NCBI RefSeq assembly: GCF_003856525.1
Contig: NZ_RJVQ01000005.1
Span: forward strand, 124,001 to 188,000
Length of the DNA: 64,000 nucleotides
Direction: 5' to 3'
Source: Vibrio viridaestus
Lineage (GTDB): Bacteria; Pseudomonadota; Gammaproteobacteria; Enterobacterales; Vibrionaceae
Below are positions 19,014 through 29,188 of the stretch, in pieces. Under the pieces are notes generated by a model. The model was not told the DNA's origin. It saw only the letters and a list, made by a program, of their open reading frames with translations, and made no database searches. Each line of letters opens with the position of its first letter. Position 1 is the first letter of the stretch. The position numbers and the translations under genes were made by a program.

Positions 19014-19634
19014 TTATTCCTTCCTTGGGTTCTCCGGTAAAACTAATCCTGTATCGATTAATGTTTTACGCCAAAAGTCCAACATCCCCTGATAGAGTTT
19101 TGGGTCATCTCGCCAAATGCTTTGTGCTGCCATTCCTCTTAGCATACACAAGGTAACGTGAAGTGAGATTGAACGCTCACTGGCTTCAAAACTATCATTT
19201 GTTAATTGCTGCCAAATGTCTTCCATCGAGCTGTTATACTGCGCAGCTAATGGCGTCAATATTTCCTTTATCGCCCTGTCTGTGCGCGCTGCATTCAAAT
19301 ACTCAAGAGAGATCATAAATAAGTCACCAGCAAAATGAGCCCACAGAGCCGACAATAACTGTTCTAATCCCATATCTCCTTGGTTAAACGACAGACAGAT
19401 AACTCGAACTTTTTCAATTTCATCATTGAGCAGCCGTTCCAATGCAGCATGCATCAATGTCTCTTTCGTAGGGTAATGATGCAGAAGAGCTCCACGGGAT
19501 ACTTTCGCCACTTTTGACACATCAACCGTCGAAGTATCCTTAATCCCTTTTTCAAGAATACACGCCAACGCTGCATCTAAAATACGAGTTTGCGTTAATC
19601 TTGATCGCTCGGACTGAGTTCGTTTTTCCGTCAT
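19014..19634 (-). CDS. TetR-family regulator inside the TRAP operon
   Basis: A 206-residue repressor. Residues 12-60 form the TetR helix-turn-helix (ILDAALACILEKG, VAKVSRGALLHHYPTKETL). The C-terminal part is all-helical ligand-binding and is not assignable to a known sensor. The gene sits between dctP and dctQ, an unusual internal place that would link repressor level to transporter expression. A perfect palindrome upstream of dctP is a candidate operator. The expected ligand is the TRAP substrate or its breakdown product (inference). Confidence 0.92.
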   Translation of the reverse strand: MTEKRTQSERSRLTQTRILDAALACILEKGIKDTSTVDVSKVAKVSRGALLHHYPTKETLMHAALERLLNDEIEKVRVICLSFNQGDMGLEQLLSALWAHFAGDLFMISLEYLNAARTDRAIKEILTPLAAQYNSSMEDIWQQLTNDSFEASERSISLHVTLCMLRGMAAQSIWRDDPKLYQGMLDFWRKTLIDTGLVLPENPRKE

Positions 19635-19683
19635 TAATCATTACCCTACGTTTAATTTTTTATAACCAACTAGTGTAACACTA

Positions 19684-20826
19684 CTACTTAAGTCCGTAAT
19701 CTGTAGGCAGTTTGTTATAAATCTCTTTTTCGGCTAATTTAGCCAACGCCTGCTCATCGGTTACATCGGTATCTTTTAACAGCTTCTTCCATTTCATATA
19801 GGTTGCCATAAAACTATCAATCAATTTATGACCATCTTTAATGCCATATTTTTTCTCAACCAAGGAATAAATATTCTGCAACGCTTGAGAGCGATAATCT
19901 TCAACCGACGCTAATAACTCAGGTGATGGACTCGATACGGTATTGCCTTTCGCTTTCGCCTCACTAATCGCATTATTAGCCGACTTCATGTATTCAACGA
20001 TCATACGCATCATTGAATCAGCGGTGACTTTCTTAAACACCATGCGCTGGTCATCACTCAGACCTTTCCAAAAGGAGGGGTTTACTCCCCAGTGGGGCCC
20101 AGACCAATACATACCCGTGGGAAGCATCGTTGTATATTTGGCAACTTCCCATAATGAACGGTCTATCAAATCATTCGCCGCATTGGTCGCACAATCAAGT
20201 GATCCGCGATCGAGTCCGGTATACATTTCGCTCGACGCAACGTTAACCGGAATCGCTCCAACTTTTTCTAGCCATTGAGATACCGTCGAACCCGCAGCAC
20301 GAATTCTTTTACCTTTAATCTCATCAAGAGTTTTTACAGGTTCACGACAAAACAGGACGTAAGGCGGCGTTGTATAGGCCCCAAGATACACCACACCAGA
20401 TTTCTTCCATTCAGCCAATTGCTGAGGATTATTCATACTAAAATCAGTGACCGCTAATATGGTCGCAATAGGATCATCGAGGTTAAAACCAAGCTCTTGA
20501 ATCGCATTTGCAACCGGGAGCGCTGAAGGTGTGTATATAGCGGCATGAGAAGCGACCTGAACAACATTGTCTCGAATCCCTTGCATCGCAGCTCGTGGAG
20601 AAAGCAATACTGTGCCAGTGTAAATTTGAGGGTCTAGACTGCCGTTAGAATCCTGTTTTAGCTTTTTTCCCCATTCAATGTAACCATACTTAGAAAGTGG
20701 ATGGTTTTGATCATAAAATGAATTGGCGATAAAGCTAGTTGCAGCATGCGCTGTTGTTATTGAAAGCAGGGAGGCAGCAAGAAATCCCGATAGCTTTGCG
20801 GTCGTACGAGTTTTGAATCCTTTCAT
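19684..20826 (-). CDS. dctP: TRAP transporter substrate-binding protein (DctP)
   Basis: A 380-residue periplasmic binding protein. It has a signal peptide (about 1-28, ending TAHA) and the DctP fold, with the segment GKRIRAAGSTVSQW containing the conserved substrate-binding Arg region, and DLIDRSLWEVAKY later. GGAGTAACTT precedes the ATG. It is the first gene of the operon DctP, TetR, DctQ, DctM, amidohydrolase. The binding protein usually decides specificity, but I cannot name the ligand from sequence. Confidence 0.93.
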   Translation of the reverse strand: MKGFKTRTTAKLSGFLAASLLSITTAHAATSFIANSFYDQNHPLSKYGYIEWGKKLKQDSNGSLDPQIYTGTVLLSPRAAMQGIRDNVVQVASHAAIYTPSALPVANAIQELGFNLDDPIATILAVTDFSMNNPQQLAEWKKSGVVYLGAYTTPPYVLFCREPVKTLDEIKGKRIRAAGSTVSQWLEKVGAIPVNVASSEMYTGLDRGSLDCATNAANDLIDRSLWEVAKYTTMLPTGMYWSGPHWGVNPSFWKGLSDDQRMVFKKVTADSMMRMIVEYMKSANNAISEAKAKGNTVSSPSPELLASVEDYRSQALQNIYSLVEKKYGIKDGHKLIDSFMATYMKWKKLLKDTDVTDEQALAKLAEKEIYNKLPTDYGLK

Positions 20827-20904
20827 AAGTTACTCCATCATTGAAACAAGGTGTTCTTCGGGTCATCCTCAACCCCACCATATTTGTAACAATATAATAA
20901 CACC

Positions 20905-20940
20905 AAAATAAAAACAATCAGTCATGACTGTTTTTATTTT
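20905..20940. promoter_or_regulatory. palindrome upstream of the TRAP operon (candidate TetR operator)
   Basis: The perfect 12-bp palindrome CAGTCATGACTG (20919-20930) lies about 95 bases upstream of the dctP start. It is flanked by near-mirror A-rich and T-rich arms (AAAATAAAAA on the left, TTTTTATTTT on the right). Size and placement suit a TetR dimer operator for the regulator encoded in this operon. Binding is inferred. Confidence 0.5.
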
Positions 20941-21031
20941 GAAATTTCAAAATTTGTCTACTAACACCTAAGAAGAATAAATATAAACTATTGATTAAAT
21001 GGAATAAAAAATAAAGGAACTGTTAATGATG

Positions 21032-21574
21032 TTACAGCTCATTCTTGTGAAATTTATACTTGTGTAACAAGTCCCAAGGTATATGACATAGATAGTGATT
21101 TTCAGGATGATGTGTCAAATGATGCTGATGTTCTGTATCACTCGCGACAAAATTAGTTAGCTCGCAGATTTCTAGAGCAATTTTGTCTGCGTCGTGTCTA
21201 CCGCATAAATACTCTTTCGCAATTACCAGATGCTGTGAATTCCGACTGTATATACCCGTTCGGTACTTTTCTCCCACATCAGGGCCTTGTTGGTTGACGC
21301 TGTACGGATCGATGATTTCAAATAAATGCTCGATCAATTGAACAACAGTGATTAACTGAGGATCAAATTCGATTCTGACGCACTCGGCATAACCATCGTA
21401 CGGGCTATTCGTAGTGTTCGTTAGACCATTTGCCCTGCCCGCCTCAGTTGTCAGAACACCAGGTACATATTTAATAAATTCTTGAACACCCCAAAGGCAC
21501 CCGCCTGCTAATACAATTTCTTCCACGCTATGCCTATATTTCACCCGAACCTGTCCGATATTGAATTGTAGCAC
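21032..21574 (-). CDS. msrA: peptide methionine (S)-S-oxide reductase MsrA
   Basis: Repairs oxidised methionine (S-sulfoxide) in proteins. The catalytic motif GGCLWG (G-C-x-W-G; the Cys is residue 26 of the longest frame) and the conserved GEKYRTGIYS are present. It is about 180 residues at most and somewhat shorter than E. coli MsrA, with a divergent C-terminus (PENHYLCHIPW in place of EDYHQ). The start is uncertain: the longest frame begins at GTG 21574 with no ribosome binding site, while a GTG at 21526 gives a typical MsrA start close to the active site and follows AGG. It lies 23 bases after the SulP gene and may belong to that operon. Confidence 0.88.
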   Translation of the reverse strand: MLQFNIGQVRVKYRHSVEEIVLAGGCLWGVQEFIKYVPGVLTTEAGRANGLTNTTNSPYDGYAECVRIEFDPQLITVVQLIEHLFEIIDPYSVNQQGPDVGEKYRTGIYSRNSQHLVIAKEYLCGRHDADKIALEICELTNFVASDTEHQHHLTHHPENHYLCHIPWDLLHKYKFHKNEL

Positions 21575-21597
21575 GGGATAGTATCAACATTAGAAGA

Positions 21598-23343
21598 TTA
21601 TTGATTAGCTCTAAAACTGCGCTTTTTCGGACACTCTGTAAATATTGGACACTGACACTGCTCACAGACACCAATGTCCAGTGTTGGAATGATAGCTCCT
21701 AGCGCACCCTGTTTTGCTGGATAAACGTTCTCTTTACCAATCGCATCAAATAACTTGTATTGTTCACATTTATCCAGCTTCCACCGAGACCGCATAATCC
21801 ATGCGACATTACCGCCTGATGCCTTATGTCGTTCGATCATACTGTTAAGAAAGTGAATGCCGTGCTCATCAAAATCGGTCATATCATTACCGTTGATGAT
21901 CCAGTACGGTTTCTCTCCCTCACGACGAATTAGAGACACCATTTTCTGTTCAATATGTTCAAGAGACCCAAAGAACACAGCCCCTTCAATACTAAAGAAA
22001 TGAACCTGAGGACAGGTATTCAATTCATACCGCTTGGCATTATGGAAAAACCGACCCTGCTCATTACTCATTGGCGCGATAGTTTTGACTACGGGTTGCA
22101 TTGACCGCTTGAGGAAAAGACAGATTGAAAGTGAAACACCAATATACAGCCCAATTTCCATGCTAAAACATAGCGTTCCAATCAGAGTGACCCATAGTAC
22201 CGCCGTCTCCTGTTTACTATGACGCCAGTAGTGCTTTATTTCTTTGAATGCGAAAAGCCTCCAGCCTACCAGCATAATAATACTGGCAATGGATGCCACT
22301 GGAACATAAATAAAAATGGGTGCGACAATAGGAAGTAGCCCAACCAGAAATAGGGACATCAAAATAACCGCAATTGGTGTTTTCGCCCCACTTTCAACAT
22401 TAATACCACTGCGGGTAAATGAACCTGAACTCATGTAGGACGAAAAGAAGCTTCCAATTAAATTCGATACGCCCTGCCCCAAGAACTCTCGGTTAACCTG
22501 TATCTTTTGGTTTGTTTTAAGACTGATCGCTTTGGCTATTGACGTTGCTTCCAACAGGCCAACCAACGCGATAGCTAATGCTGATGGAAAGATATCACCG
22601 ACAAGACCCGTAGATAAGTTAGGCAGTGAAAATGACGGGATCATGCTTGGTAAACGCTCTAATGTTACGACATTACCACCATCGCGATTGATATAAGTGC
22701 TAAACAACGCCCCTAAAATTAAAGCTAAGAGGTAATGAGGTAATCGACGATTCAGATACTTGATCAATAGAGCTGAACATACCGTCACCACGCTTACCGC
22801 CAACGCATAATGATTGGTCAGTACCAAATGGTCGGGAAGTTCTAGAAAATAGTGAAACAAGTTATCAGGTCGATTGGCTTTTATCTGCAAAGCTGAATCT
22901 AACTGACTGAATATGATAAGAATAGCAGCACCAGTAATGAAACCTGCCATCACCGAATGCGAAACGAACTGGCTAACAATACCAAACCCGCCCAAGGCGA
23001 GAATAAGCTGAATAATCCCGGCAATAAAGGTCAGCGTAATAACCGCCTGAATATAGATATCGCTCCCAACAGGAAACTGATCGTGCAAGGCACTATACAG
23101 CAGAGCGGAAATAGCCGTAGTCGGACCGCACACCATATGCCACGAGGAACCAAGTAATACAGTAATGATTGGAGCGACAATCGCGCAATAAAAACCATAT
23201 TGAGGAGGTAAACCAGCGATAGCGGCGAAGGCGATCCCTTGTGGAATCGCCAATGATGCACCAGTTAGAGCAGCAAACAGATCCGCTTTTAAAGAATCCC
23301 TGTTGACTTGGTTAATCCATGGAAACCAGTGAGCCTGAATCAT
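21598..23343 (-). CDS. SulP-family (SLC26) sulfate permease with STAS domain
   Basis: A 581-residue inner-membrane anion transporter. The N-terminal 400 residues carry the SulP signature (GLPPQYGFYCAIV) and about 12-14 helices. The C-terminus holds a STAS regulatory domain (about 425-545). After it comes a short Cys-rich tail (VCEQCQCPIFTEC) that I do not know from typical SulP proteins. I start at ATG 23343; longer frames overlap the upstream gene. The gene follows choline sulfatase and a choline-binding protein, so it may move the sulfate released from choline-O-sulfate, or the ester itself. Direction and substrate are inference. Confidence 0.92.
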   Translation of the reverse strand: MIQAHWFPWINQVNRDSLKADLFAALTGASLAIPQGIAFAAIAGLPPQYGFYCAIVAPIITVLLGSSWHMVCGPTTAISALLYSALHDQFPVGSDIYIQAVITLTFIAGIIQLILALGGFGIVSQFVSHSVMAGFITGAAILIIFSQLDSALQIKANRPDNLFHYFLELPDHLVLTNHYALAVSVVTVCSALLIKYLNRRLPHYLLALILGALFSTYINRDGGNVVTLERLPSMIPSFSLPNLSTGLVGDIFPSALAIALVGLLEATSIAKAISLKTNQKIQVNREFLGQGVSNLIGSFFSSYMSSGSFTRSGINVESGAKTPIAVILMSLFLVGLLPIVAPIFIYVPVASIASIIMLVGWRLFAFKEIKHYWRHSKQETAVLWVTLIGTLCFSMEIGLYIGVSLSICLFLKRSMQPVVKTIAPMSNEQGRFFHNAKRYELNTCPQVHFFSIEGAVFFGSLEHIEQKMVSLIRREGEKPYWIINGNDMTDFDEHGIHFLNSMIERHKASGGNVAWIMRSRWKLDKCEQYKLFDAIGKENVYPAKQGALGAIIPTLDIGVCEQCQCPIFTECPKKRSFRANQ

Positions 23344-23350
23344 CAACGAA

Positions 23351-24319
23351 TTAACTTCCGATCTTAAGTTGTTGTTGAATGGCTGGAAGCGCCTTATCAC
23401 CGCTAAACGTAGTCACGTTATTTAGCCAAGCATCAAGAACTTGAGGATGAGCAGTTATCCATTTTTGTGCGGATTCTTTTGCACTGATATTATTCTCTTT
23501 CGCCTGATTAATGATCTCGTTCTCCATATCAACATTAAAAGCTAGATTATTGAGTAACGTACCCACATTCTTGCACGTATCTCCAAAACCCTTTTTCGTC
23601 AGTGTTTGTATTTGTGCACTACCGTAATTTGGACCAAAGTACTTATCCCCACCACTCAAATAGCGAATATCAAAGTTGACGTTCATTGGGTGCGGTTCCC
23701 ATGCTAAAAATGCAATATATTTATTACGCTTAATTGCTCTTGATACCTGAGACAACATGCCTTGTTCACTCGACTCAACAACCTGCCATTTTCCTAGATT
23801 GTAGTCATCTGCATTGATCATGTTCTTCAGGTTCTCATTGGCAGGTGAACCGGGTGCTATACCATAAATTTTGTCATCAAATTGATCCGCAAACTTATTC
23901 AGATCTGTAAAACTGTGCACGCCCGCCTGATAAACATATTCGGGTACAGCCAAGGTGAACTTCACACCATCCAAGTTGGTACGAACAACATCAATATCCC
24001 CCTGGTATTTTTCTATAAATGTCTTCTGAGCAGGAAGCCAGTTACCCATGAAAACATCGACTTTTCCTGTCTTTAAGCTCTCAAAGCCAATAGGAACACT
24101 CAGCATATAGACTTGTGTTTTGTATCCCAGTCCTTCAAGCAGGGTCGTCACAACACCGTTGGTAGCGCCAATATCACTCCACCCAGGATCGCTGAATGTA
24201 ACGGACTGACAAGATTGTGGCTCTGCTGCATAAACTGAGAACTGACTCATTAGGAGCGAGATAGCTATCCCGCTCTTCAATGAACACTTGTTATTTTTGA
24301 TCAGAGCTTTTATTTCCAT
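23351..24319 (-). CDS. choX: ChoX-like choline-binding periplasmic protein
   Basis: A 322-residue exported substrate-binding protein of the glycine-betaine/choline family. It has a signal peptide (about 1-31, ending VYA). The aromatic box known from Sinorhizobium ChoX has counterparts at W47 (DPGWSDI), W94 (MGNWLPAQ), Y128 (VPEY) and W207 (LAWEPHPM), so a quaternary amine ligand is very likely. No ABC permease or ATPase gene for it lies in the neighbourhood, so it must use a transporter encoded elsewhere or one of unexpected type. It lies between choline sulfatase and the SulP permease. Confidence 0.9.
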   Translation of the reverse strand: MEIKALIKNNKCSLKSGIAISLLMSQFSVYAAEPQSCQSVTFSDPGWSDIGATNGVVTTLLEGLGYKTQVYMLSVPIGFESLKTGKVDVFMGNWLPAQKTFIEKYQGDIDVVRTNLDGVKFTLAVPEYVYQAGVHSFTDLNKFADQFDDKIYGIAPGSPANENLKNMINADDYNLGKWQVVESSEQGMLSQVSRAIKRNKYIAFLAWEPHPMNVNFDIRYLSGGDKYFGPNYGSAQIQTLTKKGFGDTCKNVGTLLNNLAFNVDMENEIINQAKENNISAKESAQKWITAHPQVLDAWLNNVTTFSGDKALPAIQQQLKIGS

Positions 24320-24356
24320 TGCATCATCCTTAATTAATTATCCATTTATCTCAGCA

Positions 24357-25874
24357 TTACACTTTGGGGAAACGAGCTTTGGCTTCAAGATCATCCAAAT
24401 CAATATGATTGCGCATGTACATTTCACTACTTTGAAATATAGGTTGATGATCCCAAGGCAGTTTTTCACCATGGTTCATAGCTTCAACAACTAAACGTCT
24501 GCGACGCTGGCTTACCAGAACATTTTCAGTGTCTTTCTCCGCATCCCACCGCGCTTTCGCTTCTTCCCTAAAACTCGTCTGGACCTCAGTATGGGAAGAG
24601 TCATCACAAAGATTAACTAATTCAAATGGATCCGCTTCTAAGTCGTAAAGCTGGTCTGGGTCTATCGGGCAATGAACGTATTTATATTTTCCTCGACGAA
24701 TCATATATACCGGCGCAATCGCACCTTCACCATAATATTCACCGATAACTTCATCGTGCGCTTGTGCGTCATCGTTCAGATGAGGCAGCAGGCTACGCCC
24801 CTGAATAGGCATGGGATAATCCATCGGTGTAGAATTTGATGCGAAATCCACGAATGTCGGCAGCAAATCCATAGTTGAAACCGATTTCGATACTCGTTTA
24901 GCAGCAAATTTTTCCGGATAGTGAATGATCATCGGGACTCTGGCGGAACCTTCAAAGAAAGACATTTTGTACCAGAGGTTACGCTCACCCAGCATATCGC
25001 CATGATCACCAGAAAAAACAATGATGGTGTTATCACTTAAGCCGGACTCTTTTAATGCCGTTAATAACTGACCGATTTGGTCATCTACATAACTTATCGC
25101 TCCATAATAGGCGCGACGTGCATTGCGAATATCTTGCTCACTGATTTCTTGTGCGTAGAATTCATACACATCCTGTAAACGACGAGAGTGAGGGTCCTGT
25201 TCCTCTTGACTTAATCTTATCTTGGGCAAATCAATTTCATCGTTCTCATATCGATCCCAATATTCCTGCGGAATCGTGTAAGGGTCATGAGGGTGCGTCA
25301 TAGACACTGTCAGACAAAATGGTCTATCTGGATTTTCTCTCGCGTAGTCATAGATATAGCGTTTCGCATGAAATACGACTTCGTCATCGAAATCGAGCTG
25401 GTTACTGCGCACACACGGACCAGCTTGAGTCACAGATGACATGTTGTGATACCAGGTTGGTCTTTCATTCGGCTTATCCCAATTTGGAAACCAACCATAG
25501 TCAGCGGGATAAATATCAGTCGTTAGGCGCTTTTCAAAACCGTGGAGCTGGTCTGGCCCACAAAAGTGCATTTTACCCGACAGGACCGTTTGATAGTTTT
25601 GTGCCCGTAGATAATGAGCAAAAGTGGGAATATCTGCAGGAAAGTCAGCCGCATTATCATAAGCGCCAATAATACTAGGGAGTTGTCCTGTCATTAGTGT
25701 ATAACGAGATGGCGCGCATAATGGGCTATTACAATATGCAGAATCAAATGTGACGCCTTCTTCAGAGAGTCGACTTAAATTCGGTGTCTTAACGATAGCG
25801 TTGCCGTAAAACGGCAGTGAATGCGTCGCCATTTGATCAGCCATGATGAAGAGTATATTGGGTTGAGCTGACAT
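24357..25874 (-). CDS. betC: choline-sulfatase BetC
   Basis: A 505-residue cytosolic type-I sulfatase that hydrolyses choline-O-sulfate to choline and sulfate. The formylglycine signature C-x-P-S-R is at C53 (CAPSR), with metal-site motifs MADQ near the start and SGDHGDMLGE later. The sequence pattern, including TMTHPHDPY-like SMTHPHDPYTIP, is characteristic of BetC. I use ATG 25874, preceded by GGAAAGAATC; the longer frame adds only four residues. It is the first gene of the operon and is divergent from a LysR regulator 98 bases away. Choline would feed betaine synthesis or catabolism. Confidence 0.94.
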   Translation of the reverse strand: MSAQPNILFIMADQMATHSLPFYGNAIVKTPNLSRLSEEGVTFDSAYCNSPLCAPSRYTLMTGQLPSIIGAYDNAADFPADIPTFAHYLRAQNYQTVLSGKMHFCGPDQLHGFEKRLTTDIYPADYGWFPNWDKPNERPTWYHNMSSVTQAGPCVRSNQLDFDDEVVFHAKRYIYDYARENPDRPFCLTVSMTHPHDPYTIPQEYWDRYENDEIDLPKIRLSQEEQDPHSRRLQDVYEFYAQEISEQDIRNARRAYYGAISYVDDQIGQLLTALKESGLSDNTIIVFSGDHGDMLGERNLWYKMSFFEGSARVPMIIHYPEKFAAKRVSKSVSTMDLLPTFVDFASNSTPMDYPMPIQGRSLLPHLNDDAQAHDEVIGEYYGEGAIAPVYMIRRGKYKYVHCPIDPDQLYDLEADPFELVNLCDDSSHTEVQTSFREEAKARWDAEKDTENVLVSQRRRRLVVEAMNHGEKLPWDHQPIFQSSEMYMRNHIDLDDLEAKARFPKV

Positions 25875-25912
25875 GATTCTTTCCATTTTGTTTTCGAATT
25901 TAGATCATGATT

Positions 25913-25930
25913 ACATGTGCCAGAATATGT
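25913..25930. promoter_or_regulatory. weak dyad in the betC/LysR intergenic region
   Basis: ACAT-N10-ATGT forms a short dyad between the divergent betC and LysR genes. It has the size of a LysR-type site, but the arms are only 4 bp, so it is a weak candidate operator. Confidence 0.25.
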
Positions 25931-25972
25931 TGTAAACTTGTTAAAAATTTATGCCATATATAAGCTGAACTA

Positions 25973-26872
25973 ATGTTATATAGAAACGACATGCCCAACC
26001 TGCAGATACTGGTAGTGTTCGAAGCATCTGCCAGACTACTGAGTTTTACAGCAGCCGCTAAAGAGCTGGGCACAACGCAGTCTGCGGTAAGTCAACAAGT
26101 GAAAGGGTTAGAAGAATGGCTAGATACTCAGCTGTTTGAGCGAATCTATCGTGGTGTCAAACTGACTGAAGATGGGCTTATGCTGCAGAATACGGCACAA
26201 AAAAGCTTGGGCGAATTGCAGTCAACCTTGGCAAAAATTCGTAAAAAGAAGCAGAACAAAGTACTTAGGTTTTTAACTGATTTCGCTTTTGCATCTTATT
26301 GGCTAATGCCAACGTTAGCAGGCTTTCGGCGCGAACATCCCGAGATCGATATCCGCATAGAAACCTCCCAAACTCCGAGTCAATTCTCCACTCAGGACAC
26401 CGACATTGCCATTCTATTTGGTGATGGCTATTTTTCAGGACGCAAAGCTCAAAAACTCTTTTCTGAAATCGTCTACCCGGTGTGTAGTCCCAGATTACTC
26501 GAAGAAATGAATGGGAATCTGTCGATTACCGATCTTCCGTCTGTTCCTTTACTAAAATTAAAATCAGAGCTGAGCTCAAAATGGCTAACATGGGATACAG
26601 TTTTAGCTCAATACCAAAATCAGTACGCGAGACCAGAGTCATTGATGGAATTCGATAATTATACTCTGGTAGTACAAGCGGCGATTGCAGGTCAGGGAAT
26701 TGCGTTAGCATGGGAACCGTTACTTAATTCAACCATAGAAAATGGTCTGCTGATGGCATTTAAGCAATTTCGCCTTGAGTCAAATAATGGATATTATATA
26801 GTGTTACCTGAAACAAATCATTCAAATGAAGTACAAACATTCATGGATTGGTTAAATAAAAACACTCAATGA
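25973..26872 (+). CDS. LysR-family regulator of the choline-sulfate operon
   Basis: A 299-residue LysR-type regulator with an N-terminal winged helix (about 8-66: SFTAAAKELGTTQSAVSQQVKG). Its C-terminal two-lobed effector domain ends at about 295. The pattern is close to GcvA/BetI-associated LysR proteins of sulfatase operons. Divergence from betC argues that it controls that operon, with choline or choline-O-sulfate as effector (inference). An alternative ATG at 25991 would shorten it by six residues. Confidence 0.92.
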   Translation: MLYRNDMPNLQILVVFEASARLLSFTAAAKELGTTQSAVSQQVKGLEEWLDTQLFERIYRGVKLTEDGLMLQNTAQKSLGELQSTLAKIRKKKQNKVLRFLTDFAFASYWLMPTLAGFRREHPEIDIRIETSQTPSQFSTQDTDIAILFGDGYFSGRKAQKLFSEIVYPVCSPRLLEEMNGNLSITDLPSVPLLKLKSELSSKWLTWDTVLAQYQNQYARPESLMEFDNYTLVVQAAIAGQGIALAWEPLLNSTIENGLLMAFKQFRLESNNGYYIVLPETNHSNEVQTFMDWLNKNTQ

Positions 26873-26889
26873 GAAAATATTACATTTAT

Positions 26890-26929
26890 AATAGAAAGAG
26901 AAAGCTTAAATAGACATTCTCTTTCTATT
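26890..26929. terminator. 13-bp inverted repeat between convergent LysR and iolG genes
   Basis: AATAGAAAGAGAA (26890-26902) and its perfect complement (26917-26929) enclose a 14-base loop. The element sits between two convergent genes. T-runs are poor, and the large loop makes it a weak terminator candidate for both directions. Confidence 0.45.
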
Positions 26930-26970
26930 GGTCATTAATATATAATTACTTGCATCTAATATGGAATATA

Positions 26971-28026
<1,056 letters not shown>

Positions 28027-28193
28027 TTACGTTAATTTTAATTTCAATGTATCTTTATACTTCGAAAGGGATTTTAATGACTAAACAAATAAATAAATGC
28101 GATATCGATCAATATAAATTTTTCAAAAAACTGCCTATTTTGATTAAAAGCCATCATTAATATTCCATTATAAAATAAATATAAAATAAATAA

Positions 28194-28220
28194 AAAAGGC
28201 GAGATAAAAATCTCGCCTTA
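28194..28220 (-). terminator. terminator after iolE
   Basis: A perfect 10-bp stem (AAGGCGAGAT, 28196-28205; ATCTCGCCTT, 28210-28219) with a 4-base loop follows iolE by 25 bases. On the minus strand it is followed by a run of T residues (the A-run at 28192-28197), a textbook Rho-independent terminator. It separates iolI/iolE transcription from iolG. Confidence 0.85.
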
Positions 28221-28244
28221 ATATATTTAATTAATTAGATTAAA

Positions 28245-29141
28245 TTATATCCCTGCCACATCAGAGATATATTTTCTCGCTTTGAGTGCATACTCTAGAG
28301 GATCGGCAACACCTGGATCCTGCTCGGCTTCAACAACCATCCACCCTTCGTAACCGGCTTTGTCCAATGCATCAAATACAGGTTTAAAGTTAATGACTCC
28401 ATCACCAGGAACCGTAAATGCACCAAGGCGTACTCCATCAAGGAAACAGCGATGCTCGGCAATAACCTGTTGACGTTTCTCATCACGAATATCTTTCAAA
28501 TGAACATGAGGAATACGAGATATATGCTTGTCTAGAACCTGCATAATCGCTTCCTGACTTCCTTCTGAATAATAGATATGCCCAGTATCAAGCAATAAGC
28601 CAACCGCATCATCGGTCATTTCCATAAAACGATCGATTTCTGCAGGCGTCTGTACTCCTGTACCCATGTGGTGGTGAAGGCAGACTTTCATGCCTTTCTC
28701 TGCTGCAAGTTTGGCTAACTGATTATAACCATTAGCAACACGTTGCCACTCTTCATCACTCCACTGAGGTTTCTCCTCGAATACAGCCTTATCTGTACCT
28801 TGGATACTGCCACTCTGTTCAGAACAACCGATGACTTTTGCGCCCATTTCATGCAAGAAATTCATGTGAGCAACAAATTCGGTAATTGTCTGGTCATCTT
28901 TTCCATCAGCGAAAAAGGTACTAAACCACGCATTGCAGATTTGAATACCACGCAAGGCCAGTTTTTCCTTTAGAAGCGCTGTATCTTTTGGGTACTTACA
29001 TCCGACTTCACTGCCGGTAAAACCCGCTAAGGCCATTTCACTCACACACTGAGCAAACGTATTTTCTGCCCCCAAACTGGGTAAATCATCGTTAGTCCAG
29101 GCAATAGGAGCAGCGCCTAATTTAACTTTGTTTCTATCCAT
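28245..29141 (-). CDS. iolE: inosose dehydratase IolE
   Basis: A 298-residue TIM-barrel enzyme that dehydrates scyllo-inosose to 3D-trihydroxycyclohexane-1,2-dione, the second step of myo-inositol breakdown. The N-terminal motif [17 protein letters not shown] is diagnostic for IolE. Metal-ligand segments of the AP-endonuclease-2 fold are visible ([31 protein letters not shown]). The start has AAGGGGATT upstream. It is 47 bases after the iolI-like gene. Confidence 0.95.
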   Translation of the reverse strand: MDRNKVKLGAAPIAWTNDDLPSLGAENTFAQCVSEMALAGFTGSEVGCKYPKDTALLKEKLALRGIQICNAWFSTFFADGKDDQTITEFVAHMNFLHEMGAKVIGCSEQSGSIQGTDKAVFEEKPQWSDEEWQRVANGYNQLAKLAAEKGMKVCLHHHMGTGVQTPAEIDRFMEMTDDAVGLLLDTGHIYYSEGSQEAIMQVLDKHISRIPHVHLKDIRDEKRQQVIAEHRCFLDGVRLGAFTVPGDGVINFKPVFDALDKAGYEGWMVVEAEQDPGVADPLEYALKARKYISDVAGI

Positions 29142-29188
29142 TTAAATCCCCTTAAATATCCGATCCGTTTTGGCTTCTTCAGCAGATA

